Below the pieces are notes generated by a model. The model had not been told where the DNA came from, did no database searches, and worked only from the letters and a program-made list of their open reading frames with translations. Below are positions 35,969-45,975 of a DNA stretch of 64,000 nucleotides, piece after piece. The translations under genes were made by a program, and so were the position numbers. Location: positions 310,001 to 374,000 of the forward strand of contig NZ_VKKU01000002.1 of NCBI RefSeq assembly GCF_007280415.1, read 5' to 3'. Source of the DNA: Sphingorhabdus contaminans. Lineage in GTDB: Bacteria > Pseudomonadota > Alphaproteobacteria > Sphingomonadales > Sphingomonadaceae. Numbering within the stretch: the stretch's first letter is position 1; every line of letters starts with the position of its first letter.

Positions 35969-36481
35969 TTAGGCGCTTTTCGCCGACGATTTTTTCGCCG
36001 CCGCTTTCTCGGAAGCCGAAGCCTTCACGAGAATTTCGACCTTACCGCCTGCCTTTTCAACTGCCTCAACAGCAGCTTTCGAAGCACCGGCAACCGCGAA
36101 GTTCACCTTCGACGTCAGTTCGCCCTTGGCGAGCAGACGGACACCATCCTTGCCACCACGTGCCAGGCCAGCGGCCTTCAGTGCGGCATGATCGACAACA
36201 GCCTTGATGTCGATCTTCTTGGCGTCGATGAATTTCTGGATCATGCCCAGGTTCACTTCGGCATGGTCCTTGGCAAAGATGTTGTTGAAGCCACGCTTCG
36301 GGATACGCATGTGGAGGGGCATCTGGCCGCCTTCAAATCCGTTGATCGAAACACCCGAACGGCTGGTCTGGCCCTTTTGGCCGCGACCCGAGGTCTTGCC
36401 CTTGCCCGAACCGATACCACGGCCCACGCGCATACGGCGATGGCGGGCGCCTTCATTGTCTTTAATGTCATTCAGTTTCAT
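35969..36481 (-). CDS. rplO: 50S ribosomal protein L15
   Basis: L15, 170 residues, stabilises 23S rRNA domains in the 50S core. [20 protein letters not shown] and [20 protein letters not shown] are the family start. It is longer than many L15 because of an Ala/Lys/Ser-rich tail ([14 protein letters not shown]). It follows rpmD after 119 bp containing a strong hairpin. Confidence 0.97.
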   Translation of the reverse strand: MKLNDIKDNEGARHRRMRVGRGIGSGKGKTSGRGQKGQTSRSGVSINGFEGGQMPLHMRIPKRGFNNIFAKDHAEVNLGMIQKFIDAKKIDIKAVVDHAALKAAGLARGGKDGVRLLAKGELTSKVNFAVAGASKAAVEAVEKAGGKVEILVKASASEKAAAKKSSAKSA

Positions 36482-36569
36482 GTGTTGCACTCGCTTTCGC
36501 TTTAATTCGCGCTGGTCCCTGCAAAAGGCAGGGGCGGCGTGCCTTGCGGCACTATTTTCAACAAATCAA

Positions 36570-36593
36570 GCCCTCCGGCAAAGCGGAGGGCTA
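36570..36593 (-). promoter_or_regulatory. Hairpin between rpmD and rplO
   Basis: AGCCCTCCG pairs with CGGAGGGCT around a short loop just after the rpmD stop. The T-poor tail suggests a processing or attenuation site rather than a full terminator within the operon. Confidence 0.5.
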
Positions 36594-36600
36594 TGATATT

Positions 36601-36777
36601 TCAGTTTTGCACTTCGACCATGTGCCGAACTGCACGGATCATACCGCGCACTTCAGGCGTGTCTTCCAGTTCGACAACGCGGTTCAGCTTGTCGAGGCCA
36701 AGGCCCTTCAAAGTTGCGCGCTGCGATGCAGGACGGCGGATCGGCGAACCGGTCTGCTTGATTTTAATCTTCGCCAT
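36601..36777 (-). CDS. rpmD: 50S ribosomal protein L30
   Basis: L30, 58 residues, short enough to be overlooked. [40 protein letters not shown] and [16 protein letters not shown] cover the whole protein and match the family. It is 5 bp after rpsE in the spc operon. The ATG and length leave no alternative. Confidence 0.97.
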   Translation of the reverse strand: MAKIKIKQTGSPIRRPASQRATLKGLGLDKLNRVVELEDTPEVRGMIRAVRHMVEVQN

Positions 36778-36782
36778 GTCAA

Positions 36783-37478
36783 TTACTCCGCAATAGCTTC
36801 GGCGTCGGCTTCAGCAGACTTGCTGCCACCGCGACCCAACAGATCGGCGATTTTCTTGCCACGACGTTGCGCGACCGATTTCGGGCTGGTCTGGTCTGCC
36901 AGAGCGGCAAAGGTTGCGCGGATCATGTTGTAGGGGTTCGACGTACCGACCGACTTGGTCACAACGTCTGCAACGCCCAGCGATTCAAATACGGCGCGCA
37001 TCGGACCACCGGCGATGATACCCGTTCCGGCAGGTGCCGAACGAACGGTTACGTTACCGGCACCGAAATGGCCACGGCCATCATGATGCAAAGTGCGTCC
37101 GTCCTTCAGGGGAACGCGGATCATGGCCTTCTTTGCAGCCGCAGTTGCCTTGTTGATGGCTTCCGGCACTTCGCGCGCCTTGCCATGGCCAAAGCCTACG
37201 CGACCCTGTCCGTCACCAACGACGACCAGTGCGGCAAATCCGAAACGCTTACCGCCCTTAACGGTCTTCGAAACGCGGTTGATGTGGACGAGCTTTTCGA
37301 TCGTGCCATCATCTTCTTCCTGTGCAGGACGACGCTCGTCGCGACGGCCACCACGGCCACGGCCTTCGCCGCCACCGCGTCCGCCACGTCCGCGACGCTG
37401 ACCTTCACCGGCTGCGTCTACGGGTGCGCCGCCGTCAACGACTGGTGCATCTGTCTGGGTATTTTCGTCAGCCATCAT
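36783..37478 (-). CDS. rpsE: 30S ribosomal protein S5 with RG-rich extension
   Basis: S5, 231 residues, helps decoding accuracy and mRNA unwinding. The core is standard ([48 protein letters not shown]). The first 55 residues are an extra tail rich in Arg and Gly, then acidic ([24 protein letters not shown]). Such a tail is seen in Sphingomonadales but not in Escherichia coli S5 (about 166 residues). The start overlaps the rplR stop; ATG at 37478 or 37475. Confidence 0.97.
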   Translation of the reverse strand: MMADENTQTDAPVVDGGAPVDAAGEGQRRGRGGRGGGEGRGRGGRRDERRPAQEEDDGTIEKLVHINRVSKTVKGGKRFGFAALVVVGDGQGRVGFGHGKAREVPEAINKATAAAKKAMIRVPLKDGRTLHHDGRGHFGAGNVTVRSAPAGTGIIAGGPMRAVFESLGVADVVTKSVGTSNPYNMIRATFAALADQTSPKSVAQRRGKKIADLLGRGGSKSAEADAEAIAE

Positions 37479-37831
37479 CAGAACTCCAATCCGCCTTCGC
37501 GCGCCGCATCGGCAAGCGCTTTGACGCGACCGTGGAAGAGGAAACCGCCACGGTCAAAAACTACGCTGGAAACGCCAGCTTTCTGGGCAGCAGCCGCGAC
37601 GCGCTTGCCAACTTCGGCAGCCGCTTCGGCGGTCGAGCCGTTCTTTGCCTTGGCGCCCTTGTCCAGTGTCGAAGCCGAAGCAACGGTCACGCCCTTGCTG
37701 TCATCGATGATCTGGGCATAGATATGCCGGCCGGTACGATGCACCGAAAGACGCGGACGGCCAGCAACCTGGGCCCGCAATTTCGAACGAACGCGAAGGC
37801 GCCGCTTTGCAAAAAGAGATAGTTTCGCCAT
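37478..37831 (-). CDS. rplR: 50S ribosomal protein L18
   Basis: L18, 117 residues, binds 5S rRNA at the central protuberance. [35 protein letters not shown] and the end [20 protein letters not shown] are standard. It is 3 bp after rplF and overlaps the start of rpsE. Confidence 0.97.
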   Translation of the reverse strand: MAKLSLFAKRRLRVRSKLRAQVAGRPRLSVHRTGRHIYAQIIDDSKGVTVASASTLDKGAKAKNGSTAEAAAEVGKRVAAAAQKAGVSSVVFDRGGFLFHGRVKALADAAREGGLEF

Positions 37832-37834
37832 GGC

Positions 37835-38368
37835 TTACTTCTTCTTTCCTTCTTTGCGGAAGATATACTCGCCGCGGTATTTGATACCCTTGCCCTTGTA
37901 AGGCTCGGGCTTTCTCCAGCGACGAATTTCGGCAGCAACCTGACCGACCTTCTGCTTGTCCATGCCCGAAATTTCCACCGTGGTGTTATCGGGCGTCTTG
38001 ATTTCGATACCTTCGGGAACCGCGAAATCGACATCATGGCTGTAGCCAAGCTGCAGTTTCAGCGTCTTGCCCTGAACATTGGCACGGTAGCCAACGCCGG
38101 TGATTTCCAGCACCTTGGTAAAACCTTCAGTCACACCGGTGACGAGATTCTGTACCAATGTACGCTGCATACCCCAGAATGCACGAGCTGCCTTGCTGCC
38201 ATTTGCAGGCATGACCGACAGACCTTCGTCCTTCATTTCATAGGAAATGAGGTCGCTCATCGGCATCTTCAGTTCGCCCTTGGGGCCTTTCACCGACAAT
38301 GTGCCTGCATCCATGCTGGCGGTCACGCCGGCAGGAATGGGAACGGGTTTCTTACCAATGCGGCTCAT
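37835..38368 (-). CDS. rplF: 50S ribosomal protein L6
   Basis: L6, 177 residues, lies near the GTPase-associated region. [17 protein letters not shown] opens it and the two repeated domains end in the signature [19 protein letters not shown]. The start overlaps the rpsH stop by one base. Confidence 0.98.
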   Translation of the reverse strand: MSRIGKKPVPIPAGVTASMDAGTLSVKGPKGELKMPMSDLISYEMKDEGLSVMPANGSKAARAFWGMQRTLVQNLVTGVTEGFTKVLEITGVGYRANVQGKTLKLQLGYSHDVDFAVPEGIEIKTPDNTTVEISGMDKQKVGQVAAEIRRWRKPEPYKGKGIKYRGEYIFRKEGKKK

Positions 38369-38763
38369 CAGAATACCTCCGCCAGGATTTCGCCGCCAAC
38401 GTTCTGGGCGCGCGCTTCGGCGTCGGACAGAACGCCCTTTGGCGTCGAAACGATGGTGATACCCAAACCGTTACGGATAACGGGCAGCTCCTGGCTTCCC
38501 GAATAGACGCGACGGCCTGGCTTCGAAACGCGGGCAACATGCTGGATCGCAGGCGCGCCTTCGAAATATTTCAGTTCGATACGCAGGCCCAGATGCTGGC
38601 CAATGGTTTCTTCGCTGTATCCGCGAATATAACCTTCGCGCTGCAGAACATCGAGAACATGGGCACGCAATTTGGATGCGGGAGAAACGACAGAGTCTTT
38701 CTTCGCCCGCTGGCCGTTGCGGATACGGGTGAGCATATCACCCAAAGGATCGGTCAATGACAT
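38368..38763 (-). CDS. rpsH: 30S ribosomal protein S8
   Basis: S8, 131 residues, a primary 16S rRNA binder and, in Escherichia coli, the autogenous repressor of the spc operon. [14 protein letters not shown] and the end [20 protein letters not shown] with STPKGV are typical. It lies between rpsN (12 bp) and rplF. Confidence 0.98.
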   Translation of the reverse strand: MSLTDPLGDMLTRIRNGQRAKKDSVVSPASKLRAHVLDVLQREGYIRGYSEETIGQHLGLRIELKYFEGAPAIQHVARVSKPGRRVYSGSQELPVIRNGLGITIVSTPKGVLSDAEARAQNVGGEILAEVF

Positions 38764-38775
38764 CTTCTTCTATCC

Positions 38776-39081
38776 TTACCAGCTCGACTTTGTGACGCCT
38801 GGGATCAGGCCCTTATTGGCCAGATCACGCAGTTGGATACGGCACAGCCGGAATTTACGGTAATATGCGCGTGGGCGACCTGTGGTTTCACACCGGTTAC
38901 GAACGCGATGCGGGTTCCCGTTACGCGGAATTTCCGCCATCTTCAGACGCGCAATCAGGCGTTCGCTTTCGTCGAGCGAAGTGTCCTTCGCCATCGCCTT
39001 CAGTTTCGCATAACGACCGGCATATTTCTTTGCCAGCTTCTTGCGACGCTCATTCTTGTTTATGGAGCTCAGTTTAGCCAT
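38776..39081 (-). CDS. rpsN: 30S ribosomal protein S14 (zinc-independent form)
   Basis: S14, 101 residues, in the 30S head. This is the long form without the CxxC pairs of zinc S14. [20 protein letters not shown] and [14 protein letters not shown] are the family markers. Its start overlaps the rplE stop by one base. Confidence 0.98.
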   Translation of the reverse strand: MAKLSSINKNERRKKLAKKYAGRYAKLKAMAKDTSLDESERLIARLKMAEIPRNGNPHRVRNRCETTGRPRAYYRKFRLCRIQLRDLANKGLIPGVTKSSW

Positions 39082-39665
39082 TATGCAGCCGCCTTTTCTT
39101 CAGCTTCTTCTACAGGGAACGGGAAGCCGAACAGCTTGAGCAGTTCGCGCGCTTCGTCGTCCGTGTTTGCCGAAGTCGTTACGATAACATCCATGCCGCG
39201 CACCGTTTCGATGGCGTCATAGCTGATTTCTGGGAAGATGATCTGTTCCTTCAGGCCCATGGCGAAGTTGCCACGTCCGTCGAAGCTCTTCGGGTTCAGG
39301 CCACGGAAGTCGCGGATACGCGGCATCGCAATGGTGACCAGACGATCAAGAAATTCGTACATCTGGGCGCCACGTAGGGTGACCTTCACGCCGATCGGCA
39401 TGCCTTCACGCAGCTTGAAGCCGGCGATCGACTTCTTCGCCTTGGTGATGACCGGCTTTTGTCCGGCAATCAGTTCCATTTCGGCAAGAGCGGTCGTAAC
39501 CTTCTTCTTGTCCTGCGAACCTTCGCCCACACCCATGTTGAGTGTGATCTTTTCGATTTTCGGCACAGCGAAGCGGTTGGTGTAACCGAATTTGTCGGTC
39601 AACGCCTTGACGATCGTGTCGTCATAACGCTGCTTCATGCGCGGTGTGTATTTCTTATCAGCCAT
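39081..39665 (-). CDS. rplE: 50S ribosomal protein L5
   Basis: L5, 194 residues, forms the bridge to S13 and binds 5S r[40 protein letters not shown] and the end [19 protein letters not shown] identify it. It overlaps rplX by 8 bp and rpsN by 1 bp. Confidence 0.98.
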   Translation of the reverse strand: MADKKYTPRMKQRYDDTIVKALTDKFGYTNRFAVPKIEKITLNMGVGEGSQDKKKVTTALAEMELIAGQKPVITKAKKSIAGFKLREGMPIGVKVTLRGAQMYEFLDRLVTIAMPRIRDFRGLNPKSFDGRGNFAMGLKEQIIFPEISYDAIETVRGMDVIVTTSANTDDEARELLKLFGFPFPVEEAEEKAAA

Positions 39666-39978
39666 TGATCGTCTCCCCGGACTTCACGGCCACGCGGACC
39701 TTTTTGCCGTCCTTGGTTTCAACGCGAACGCGCGTCGGCTTGCCCGTCTTGGGGTCGGCCAATGCAACATTCGAGATGTGCAGCGGAGCTTCAAAGCGGT
39801 CGAGACCACCCTGCGGGTTAGCCTGGCTTGCTTTGCGGTGACGCACGGCAACATTGACGCCGGAAACGACGACCTTGTTGTCCTTTGGCATCACGGCGGT
39901 CACTTCGCCCGACTTGCCCTTGTCCTTACCGGCGAGCACGACAACCGTGTCGCCCTTTTTGATTTTAGCGAGAGCCAT
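39658..39978 (-). CDS. rplX: 50S ribosomal protein L24
   Basis: L24, 106 residues, an early 50S assembly protein with a KOW motif: [40 protein letters not shown] is the second conserved block. It is 2 bp after rplN and overlaps rplE by 8 bp. Confidence 0.97.
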   Translation of the reverse strand: MALAKIKKGDTVVVLAGKDKGKSGEVTAVMPKDNKVVVSGVNVAVRHRKASQANPQGGLDRFEAPLHISNVALADPKTGKPTRVRVETKDGKKVRVAVKSGETING

Positions 39979-39980
39979 TG

Positions 39981-40349
39981 TTATAGCACCTCCGGTGCCA
40001 AGCTGATGATTTTCATGTGGTTCTTGGCGCGCAATTCGCGAACAACCGGTCCGAAAATACGGGTGCCAATCGGCTCCTTGTTGTTACCGATCAGAACGGC
40101 AGCATTGGAGTCGAAACGGATCACCGAGCCATCGGCACGGCGGATGTCCTTGCGGGTGCGAACGATGACGGCCTTGTGGACGTCGCCCTTCTTCACCTTG
40201 CCCCGCGGTGCGGCTTCCTTGATCGACACCACGATGATGTCGCCAACGCCGGCAGTACGACGCTTGGAGCCGCCCAGCACCTTGATGCACTGGACGCGCT
40301 TTGCACCGCTGTTGTCTGCGACATCGAGATTGGATTGCATCTGAATCAT
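39981..40349 (-). CDS. rplN: 50S ribosomal protein L14
   Basis: L14, 122 residues, at the subunit interface. [36 protein letters not shown] and [13 protein letters not shown] are invariant-type blocks. It lies 4 bp after rpsQ. Confidence 0.98.
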   Translation of the reverse strand: MIQMQSNLDVADNSGAKRVQCIKVLGGSKRRTAGVGDIIVVSIKEAAPRGKVKKGDVHKAVIVRTRKDIRRADGSVIRFDSNAAVLIGNNKEPIGTRIFGPVVRELRAKNHMKIISLAPEVL

Positions 40350-40353
40350 GGGA

Positions 40354-40623
40354 TCAATCCTCCGTCGTTGCAGCAGCGACCGGAGCCGCGGCAGCGTCAG
40401 CTACCAGGCGCCAGGTCTTGTTCTTGGAAATCGGCGCGCACTCTTCGATGCGGACGACTTGGCCTTCCTTGACGACATTGTTTTCGTCATGGGCATGATA
40501 TTTCTTGGTGCGACGAATGATCTTGCCGTAAAGCGGGTGCTTCACTTTGCGCTCGACGAGAACGACAATGGTCTTGTCATTCTTGTCGGAGACCACGGTC
40601 CCGGTGAGAATACGTTTTGGCAT
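40354..40623 (-). CDS. rpsQ: 30S ribosomal protein S17
   Basis: S17, 89 residues, binds the 5' domain of 16S rRNA. The ATG at 40623 gives [20 protein letters not shown]. The middle shows [20 protein letters not shown] short Ala-rich tail ([15 protein letters not shown]) extends past the usual end. The longer frame to 40710 is an overlap with rpmC. Confidence 0.97.
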   Translation of the reverse strand: MPKRILTGTVVSDKNDKTIVVLVERKVKHPLYGKIIRRTKKYHAHDENNVVKEGQVVRIEECAPISKNKTWRLVADAAAAPVAAATTED

Positions 40624-40633
40624 GGGTGGCTCC

Positions 40634-40843
40634 TTATGCCGTCTTTGCAGCGGCGCGTTGGCGCTCGCCCTGCAGGGTTTTGATGCGGGCGATGTCACGA
40701 CGCACTTCACGGACGCGGGCCGGCTTTTCCATCTGGCCGGTGGCCGATTGGAAACGCAGGTTGAATGCTTCGCGCTTCAGTTCGCCGAGTTGAACGGCGA
40801 GCTGGTCGTCTGTCTTGACGCGCAGATCTTCAGTCTTGCTCAT
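40634..40843 (-). CDS. rpmC: 50S ribosomal protein L29
   Basis: L29, 69 residues, at the exit-tunnel rim near the trigger factor site. [20 protein letters not shown] and [20 protein letters not shown] cover the helical hairpin. It is one base after rplP and 10 bp before rpsQ. Confidence 0.97.
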   Translation of the reverse strand: MSKTEDLRVKTDDQLAVQLGELKREAFNLRFQSATGQMEKPARVREVRRDIARIKTLQGERQRAAAKTA

Positions 40844-40844
40844 C

Positions 40845-41279
40845 TTATGATGCTCCCAGATGCGAGGTGTCGCCGAGACGCGCCACGACCTTGGTCTTGA
40901 TTGGCAGTTTCATCGCAGCGCGCTGGAAAGCGACCGCCGCGATCGGGCCAGGAACGCCGTCCAGTTCGAACATGATCCGGCCGGGCTTGACCTTGGCGGC
41001 CCAATATTCGACCGAACCCTTGCCCTTACCCTGACGGACTTCGGCAGGCTTCTTCGTGACCGGAACGTCCGGGAAGATGCGGATCCACAAACGTCCCTGA
41101 CGCTTGATGTGACGCGTAATCGCGCGGCGGGCCGCTTCGATCTGGCGTGCGGTAATCCGCTCGGGTTCCAGTGCCTTCAGGCCGTAGGAGCCGAAGTTCA
41201 GGTCCGAACCGCCCTTGGCGTCGCCTTTAATGCGGCCCTTGAACTGTTTGCGGAACTTTGTTTTCTTTGGTTGCAGCAT
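40845..41279 (-). CDS. rplP: 50S ribosomal protein L16
   Basis: L16, 144 residues, near the A-site tRNA elbow. [38 protein letters not shown] and [19 protein letters not shown] are diagnostic. The usual R-hydroxylation site region (VRQGKGKG) is intact. It is 15 bp after rpsC. Confidence 0.98.
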   Translation of the reverse strand: MLQPKKTKFRKQFKGRIKGDAKGGSDLNFGSYGLKALEPERITARQIEAARRAITRHIKRQGRLWIRIFPDVPVTKKPAEVRQGKGKGSVEYWAAKVKPGRIMFELDGVPGPIAAVAFQRAAMKLPIKTKVVARLGDTSHLGAS

Positions 41280-41294
41280 GTCTAGTTCCTAAAC

Positions 41295-41999
41295 TCAGCG
41301 GCGATCGGACTGCGGACGGACGCCGGAAGTCTGCGCTTCCATCATCAGCCGGTCGGTTGCCATCGGGTCGTGACCCAGGATTTCGCCCTTGAAGATCCAG
41401 CACTTGATGCCGATGATGCCATAAGCGGTGAGCGCTTCGGCTTCGGCATAGTCGACGTTCGCACGCAGCGTGTGCAGCGGAACGCGGCCTTCGCGATACC
41501 ATTCGACGCGGGCAATTTCTGCTCCGCCCAAACGGCCACCGCAGGTGATCTTGATACCTTCCGCACCCAGACGCAGCGCCGACTGAACGGCACGCTTCAT
41601 AGCGCGGCGGAATGCGATACGGCGGATCAGCTGGTCAGCAACGCCCTGTGCCACAAGCTTCGCATCGACTTCCGGCTTGCGGATTTCGACGATGTTCAGC
41701 GAAACGTCGGCGCTGGTGAACTGGTTGATCTGCTTCTTCAGCTTCTCAATATCCGCACCCTTCTTGCCGATGATCACACCGGGACGAGCTGCGTAGATCG
41801 AAACGCGGCAATTCTTTGCCGGACGCTCGATCACCACCTTCGAAATGGCAGCCTGGGGCAGCGTTTCAAAGATGAACTTGCGGATCTTGATATCTTCCAG
41901 AAGCATACGGCCATAGTCCGCACCTTCGGCGTACCAGCGGCTGTCCCATGTCCGGTTAATCTGCAGGCGAAGCCCGATAGGATTTGATTTTTGACCCAT
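41295..41999 (-). CDS. rpsC: 30S ribosomal protein S3
   Basis: S3, 234 residues, at the mRNA entry. [20 protein letters not shown], the KH domain [18 protein letters not shown] and RREMKRAVQ-like [19 protein letters not shown] are present; [20 protein letters not shown] follows. It lies 3 bp after rplV. Confidence 0.98.
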   Translation of the reverse strand: MGQKSNPIGLRLQINRTWDSRWYAEGADYGRMLLEDIKIRKFIFETLPQAAISKVVIERPAKNCRVSIYAARPGVIIGKKGADIEKLKKQINQFTSADVSLNIVEIRKPEVDAKLVAQGVADQLIRRIAFRRAMKRAVQSALRLGAEGIKITCGGRLGGAEIARVEWYREGRVPLHTLRANVDYAEAEALTAYGIIGIKCWIFKGEILGHDPMATDRLMMEAQTSGVRPQSDRR

Positions 42000-42002
42000 G
42001 AC

Positions 42003-42383
42003 TTATGCCTCTTCTTGGCGCTCGCGCACAACGATGCGCAGGCGGCTGAACGGTTTGAGAATCCGGCTCGACTTGCCGCGGCCACGGGCCATGAAGCGCT
42101 TCATGGTCAACGCCTTGCCCACGCTTGCTTCGGCGACGAACAGGCTGTCGACGTCAAGATTGTGGTTGTTTTCAGCGTTGGCGATGGCCGAAGCCAAAAC
42201 CTTGCGAACGTCCGAAGCCATGCCCTTTGTCGAAAAGGTCAGGATATTCAGCGCGTCTTCGGCCTTCTTGCCGCGGATCAGCGCAGCAACGAGGTTCAGC
42301 TTTTGCGCGGAACCACGGATGGTGGTGCCAACGGCCAAAGCCTCGTTGTCAGCGACGCGACGGGGTGCAGATGCCTTACCCAT
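42003..42383 (-). CDS. rplV: 50S ribosomal protein L22
   Basis: L22, 126 residues, whose hairpin lines the exit tunnel. [39 protein letters not shown] and the tip [18 protein letters not shown] are conserved. It overlaps rpsS by one base. No macrolide-resistance-type deletion is evident in the tip. Confidence 0.98.
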   Translation of the reverse strand: MGKASAPRRVADNEALAVGTTIRGSAQKLNLVAALIRGKKAEDALNILTFSTKGMASDVRKVLASAIANAENNHNLDVDSLFVAEASVGKALTMKRFMARGRGKSSRILKPFSRLRIVVRERQEEA

Positions 42384-42658
42384 TAGCGTTTGCCCTTCTT
42401 GTCTGCGCCATGGCCGTGATAGGTACGCGTAGGAGCGAACTCACCCAGCTTGTGGCCAACCATGTCTTCATTCACCGAAACGGGAATGAACTTGTGGCCA
42501 TTATAGACGCTGAACGTCAGGCCAACGAATTGCGGCAGGATTGTCGAGCGGCGCGACCAGGTCTTGATCGGAGCAGCTTTCCCGGAATCCTGGGCGGTTT
42601 CTGCTTTTTTCAGCAGATAGAGGTCAACAAACGGACCTTTCCAGACGGAACGAGACAT
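42383..42658 (-). CDS. rpsS: 30S ribosomal protein S19
   Basis: S19, 91 residues, in the 30S head beside S13. [40 protein letters not shown] and [20 protein letters not shown] are family blocks. It is 3 bp after rplB. Confidence 0.98.
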   Translation of the reverse strand: MSRSVWKGPFVDLYLLKKAETAQDSGKAAPIKTWSRRSTILPQFVGLTFSVYNGHKFIPVSVNEDMVGHKLGEFAPTRTYHGHGADKKGKR

Positions 42659-42661
42659 GAG

Positions 42662-43498
42662 TTACCTCTTCTTCTTAGCATGCCGCGAACGGATGATCAT
42701 CCGGTCGGTCGACTTGTTGCTGCGGGTACGCGCACCCTTGGTTGGCTTGCCCCAAGGCGTAACCGGATGACGACCACCCGAGGTACGGCCTTCACCACCA
42801 CCATGGGGGTGATCGACAGGGTTCTTTGCAACACCGCGGGTCAGCGGGCGAATGCCGCGCCAGCGGTTACGGCCAGCCTTGGCGAGCGTGGTGTTCGAAT
42901 TGTCCGGGTTCGAAACGGCGCCAACGGTACCCATGCAGGTGCCGAGGATGTAGCGCTGCTCACCCGAATTCAAACGCACGATAACGCGTCCGCCATCACG
43001 ACCGACGAGCTGCACATAGGTGCCTGCCGAACGGGCGATCTGACCGCCCTTGCCGGGCTTCATTTCGATATTGTGGCAGATGGTGCCAACCGGCATCTGG
43101 CTCAGCAACATGGCGTTGCCAGGCTTCACGTCGGTCTTTTCACCGGCAACAACGCTGTCGCCAACGGCGAGGCGCTGCGGCGCGAGGATGTAGGCGAGTT
43201 CACCGTCTTCATATTTCACAAGCGCGATGAAAGCCGACCGGTTGGGGTCATATTCCAGACGCTCGACGGTTGCAGGCATATCCCATTTGCGACGCTTGAA
43301 GTCGATCAGACGATATTTCTGCTTGTGTCCGCCACCGATGCCGCGCGAGGTGACATGGCCTTTGTTGTTACGGCCGCCGGTCTTTTTCTTGCCTTCGGTC
43401 AGCGCCTTGATCGGGCCGCCCTTGTAAAGGCTGGAACGATCAACGAGCACAAGGCCGCGACGGGCGGGGCTAGTTGGTTTGTAGCTTTTGAGTGCCAT
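42662..43498 (-). CDS. rplB: 50S ribosomal protein L2
   Basis: L2, 278 residues, next to the peptidyl-transferase centre. [39 protein letters not shown] and the peptidyl-transferase-linked loop with histidine, [20 protein letters not shown], are all intact. It is 10 bp after rplW. Confidence 0.98.
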   Translation of the reverse strand: MALKSYKPTSPARRGLVLVDRSSLYKGGPIKALTEGKKKTGGRNNKGHVTSRGIGGGHKQKYRLIDFKRRKWDMPATVERLEYDPNRSAFIALVKYEDGELAYILAPQRLAVGDSVVAGEKTDVKPGNAMLLSQMPVGTICHNIEMKPGKGGQIARSAGTYVQLVGRDGGRVIVRLNSGEQRYILGTCMGTVGAVSNPDNSNTTLAKAGRNRWRGIRPLTRGVAKNPVDHPHGGGEGRTSGGRHPVTPWGKPTKGARTRSNKSTDRMIIRSRHAKKKR

Positions 43499-43508
43499 TA
43501 TCCTGCCC

Positions 43509-43820
43509 TTAAATTCCGGTGGTCACGTCGATGCTCTGGCCTTCTGCCAAAGTAACGATCGCTTTCTTGACGTCCGAACGCGTGTAGGGCTTGCCCTTCC
43601 AGCGCTTGGTCTTGCCTTTTTGCACCAGCGTGTTGACGTTCAGAACCTTGACGTCGAACAAGGCTTCAACAGCTGCCTTGATCTGCGGCTTGGTCGAATT
43701 GCCGTTCACCTTGAAAACAACAGCATTGTTTTCGGAGAGCAGCGTCGCCTTTTCGGTGATGTGCGGGGCAACGATCACGTCGTAATGACGTACGTCGATT
43801 GCTTCTTTTGACTTAGCCAT
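43509..43820 (-). CDS. rplW: 50S ribosomal protein L23
   Basis: L23, 103 residues, the docking site for trigger factor and SRP at the tunnel exit. [20 protein letters not shown] and [20 protein letters not shown] identify it. The ATG at 43820 overlaps the end of rplD by 8 bp; the frame stays open to 43844 without similarity. Confidence 0.97.
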   Translation of the reverse strand: MAKSKEAIDVRHYDVIVAPHITEKATLLSENNAVVFKVNGNSTKPQIKAAVEALFDVKVLNVNTLVQKGKTKRWKGKPYTRSDVKKAIVTLAEGQSIDVTTGI

Positions 43821-44439
43821 TGAACCGTGCCTCCAGCTTTTCAACCGCAGCGCGGGTCAGAACCAGCGTTTCATGCTTCAGAATGTCATACACATTCGCG
43901 CCAACAGCAGGCATCACGTTGATGCCGACCAGATTGGCAGAAGCCATGCGGAAATTGTCATTGACGGTATCACCGTCGATTACCAGCGTGGTCTTGCCGA
44001 AGCCGAGCTTGCCAACCTGACCCTTGAGAGCAGCGGTCTTGGCTGCCTTCAGTTCCAGATCTTCCAGAACGATCAATGTGCCGGCCTTGGCTTTGCTCGA
44101 AAGCGCCATTTTGAGGCCGAGGCTACGGATCTTCTTGTTCAGCGACGGGTTGAAGTCACGCAAACGGGCACCATGGGCCTTACCACCACCGATAAATACC
44201 GGAGCAGCGCGGTCACCGTGACGGGCCGAACCGCCACCCTTCTGGTTGCCGAATTTCTTGCCGGTGCGGGCAACGTCCGAACGCTCACGCGTTGGGCGGG
44301 CCGTTCCGCGGGCTTTTTCACGCTGCCAGGTCACAACGCGATGCAGAATGTCGGCGCGCGGCTCAATGCCGAACACATCATCATTCAGATCGATATCGCC
44401 CTTGGCTTTGGCGTCGAGGGTTTGAACCTTGAGCTTCAT
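43813..44439 (-). CDS. rplD: 50S ribosomal protein L4
   Basis: L4, 208 residues. Its extended loop ([20 protein letters not shown]) reaches the exit tunnel. In Escherichia coli L4 also represses the S10 operon by binding its leader. [18 protein letters not shown] starts it and [20 protein letters not shown] follows the loop. It is 3 bp after rplC. Whether L4 autoregulation exists here is open; see the structured rpsJ-rplC spacer. Confidence 0.98.
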   Translation of the reverse strand: MKLKVQTLDAKAKGDIDLNDDVFGIEPRADILHRVVTWQREKARGTARPTRERSDVARTGKKFGNQKGGGSARHGDRAAPVFIGGGKAHGARLRDFNPSLNKKIRSLGLKMALSSKAKAGTLIVLEDLELKAAKTAALKGQVGKLGFGKTTLVIDGDTVNDNFRMASANLVGINVMPAVGANVYDILKHETLVLTRAAVEKLEARFNG

Positions 44440-44442
44440 GGT

Positions 44443-45291
44443 TTAGCCCTCCTTCTTTTCTTCGCCGGCGTCGGCAGCAGGTGCTTCTTCAGCAGCAGCT
44501 TCGACAGCGGGAGCAGCTTCAGCGGCAGGCGCTTCGGCTTCTACAGCGGGAGTGTCGGCAACGACTTCCTCGGTGGCGACGACGATTTCTTCTTCCACGA
44601 CGGGAGCTTCATTGTCGTTCTTCAGCGCGCCGGGGAAAGGAGCGCCTTCCGGGGTCGGAACCTTGACGGCATCACGAACCAGCAACCAGCCATTCTTCGC
44701 ACCGGGTACCGAACCCTTGACGAAGATCAGGCCGCGTGCGACGTCGGTGCGGACAACTTCCAGATTTTGCTGGGTGCGTTGACGGTCGCCCATGTGGCCG
44801 GCCATCTTCTTGTTCTTGAACACCTTGCCGGGATCCTGACGGTTACCCGTCGAACCATGGGCACGGTGGGTGATCGACACGCCGTGCGATGCACGCATAC
44901 CACCGAAACCCCAACGCTTCATGGCACCGGCAAAGCCTTTACCCTGCGTGTGGCCGGTGATGTCGACCAGCTGACCATCGACAAAATGGTCTGCGGAAAG
45001 AGATGCGCCAACCGGCAGAAGGCCGTCGGCATTTTCAACGCGGAATTCGGCAACGCGAGCCTTGGGCTCGACCTGTGCCTTGGCAAATTCGCCACGCTGC
45101 GGTTTGTTTACATTTTTCGCTTTACGGGCGCCGGCACCAAGGCGGACAGCAAAATAGCCGTCCTTCTCTTCGTTGCGGGCTCCAACCACTTGGCAGCCTT
45201 CCAGCGCCAAAACGGTCACAGGTACGTGACGGCCATCTTCATTGAAGAGGCGCATCATACCCATCTTTTTCGCGATCACGCCAGTGCGCAT
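44443..45291 (-). CDS. rplC: 50S ribosomal protein L3 with acidic Ala-rich extension
   Basis: L3, 282 residues, begins 50S assembly and reaches the peptidyl-transferase centre through a long loop. [20 protein letters not shown] and the loop [20 protein letters not shown] with [17 protein letters not shown] are conserved. After about residue 215 an extra tail of about 65 residues, almost only Ala, Glu, Val and Pro ([19 protein letters not shown]), ends in GEEKKEG. Usual L3 is about 210 residues. The tail composition suggests a disordered acidic arm. Confidence 0.97.
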   Translation of the reverse strand: MRTGVIAKKMGMMRLFNEDGRHVPVTVLALEGCQVVGARNEEKDGYFAVRLGAGARKAKNVNKPQRGEFAKAQVEPKARVAEFRVENADGLLPVGASLSADHFVDGQLVDITGHTQGKGFAGAMKRWGFGGMRASHGVSITHRAHGSTGNRQDPGKVFKNKKMAGHMGDRQRTQQNLEVVRTDVARGLIFVKGSVPGAKNGWLLVRDAVKVPTPEGAPFPGALKNDNEAPVVEEEIVVATEEVVADTPAVEAEAPAAEAAPAVEAAAEEAPAADAGEEKKEG

Positions 45292-45516
45292 GATCCATAC
45301 TCCAACTTATGTCAGAGGCCCGGCTGGCAGGATTGCCAGGAGGGCGTGACGCCTAAATCCAGCCCTGAATTTGAAGCATGCCCCGTCCGGGCTAGGCACC
45401 GTTGGCTCAGCATGTGAGCCTTTCGGTAAGACGGGGAACGCAGCCCGGTCAAATCCTTGGAGGATTCTCCGGCGGTATTCCTAATGTCTCACTCCGCACA
45501 TTGCGGAGGTATCGGC
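45292..45516 (-). promoter_or_regulatory. Structured spacer between rpsJ and rplC (possible regulatory RNA)
   Basis: 225 bp without a gene, much longer than neighbouring spacers. CCCCGT (45381) can pair with ACGGGG (45431), CCGGGCT (45387) with AGCCCGG (45442), and GGCTCA/TGAGCC (45404-45420) forms an inner hairpin. The first two stems cross, so they form either a pseudoknot or alternative folds. Confidence 0.45.
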
Positions 45517-45828
45517 TTACGCCAATTTGATTTCGACATTCACACCGGCAGCAAGGTCGAGCTTCATCAGAGCATCAACCGTCTGCGGCGTGGGTTGCAC
45601 AATGTCGAGCAACCGCTTGTAGGTACGAACTTCGAACTGCTCGCGCGACTTTTTGTCAACGTGAGGTCCACGGTTCACCGTGAACTTTTCGATACGGGTA
45701 GGAAGTGGAATAGGTCCACGGATGAGCGCGCCGGTGCGGCGTGCGGTGTCTGCGATATCGCCTGTCGCCTGATCGAGGACGCGATGGTCAAATGCTTTCA
45801 GACGGATGCGAATATTCTGCGTTTCCAT
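45517..45828 (-). CDS. rpsJ: 30S ribosomal protein S10 (NusE)
   Basis: S10, 103 residues, in the 30S head. As NusE it pairs with NusB on boxA RNA during antitermination. [40 protein letters not shown] and [16 protein letters not shown] are conserved. The ATG at 45828 is fixed by METQNI. It follows tuf after 147 bp that contain a hairpin and a boxA-like sequence, and is followed by an unusually long spacer before rplC. Confidence 0.98.
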   Translation of the reverse strand: METQNIRIRLKAFDHRVLDQATGDIADTARRTGALIRGPIPLPTRIEKFTVNRGPHVDKKSREQFEVRTYKRLLDIVQPTPQTVDALMKLDLAAGVNVEIKLA

Positions 45829-45853
45829 GGGTTCACCAAATTCCAAATTCTAT

Positions 45854-45867
45854 CAATATCAAAGAGC
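45854..45867 (-). promoter_or_regulatory. boxA-like antitermination element upstream of rpsJ
   Basis: On the minus strand GCTCTTTGATATTG, 26 nt before the rpsJ ATG, resembles the boxA of rRNA leaders (TGCTCTTTAACA in Escherichia coli). A hairpin with AAAACAGC/GCTGTTTT arms (45871-45917) lies just upstream. Binding by NusB/S10 is inferred. Confidence 0.45.
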
Positions 45868-45975
45868 CGAAAAACAGCATGTCCGACTTGCCTTTTGGAA
45901 GCCGGAGCAGCTGTTTTGAATTTCTTAAAACCGGCCCGCCCGAATCAGAGACCCGGGCGGGATGCGCGGCCTATA

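Noticed and set aside
43873-45417. Long + strand open frame of about 514 codons opposite rplC-rplD
   Set aside because: It mirrors the codon bias of conserved ribosomal genes on the other strand and shows no family motif or ribosome-binding site.
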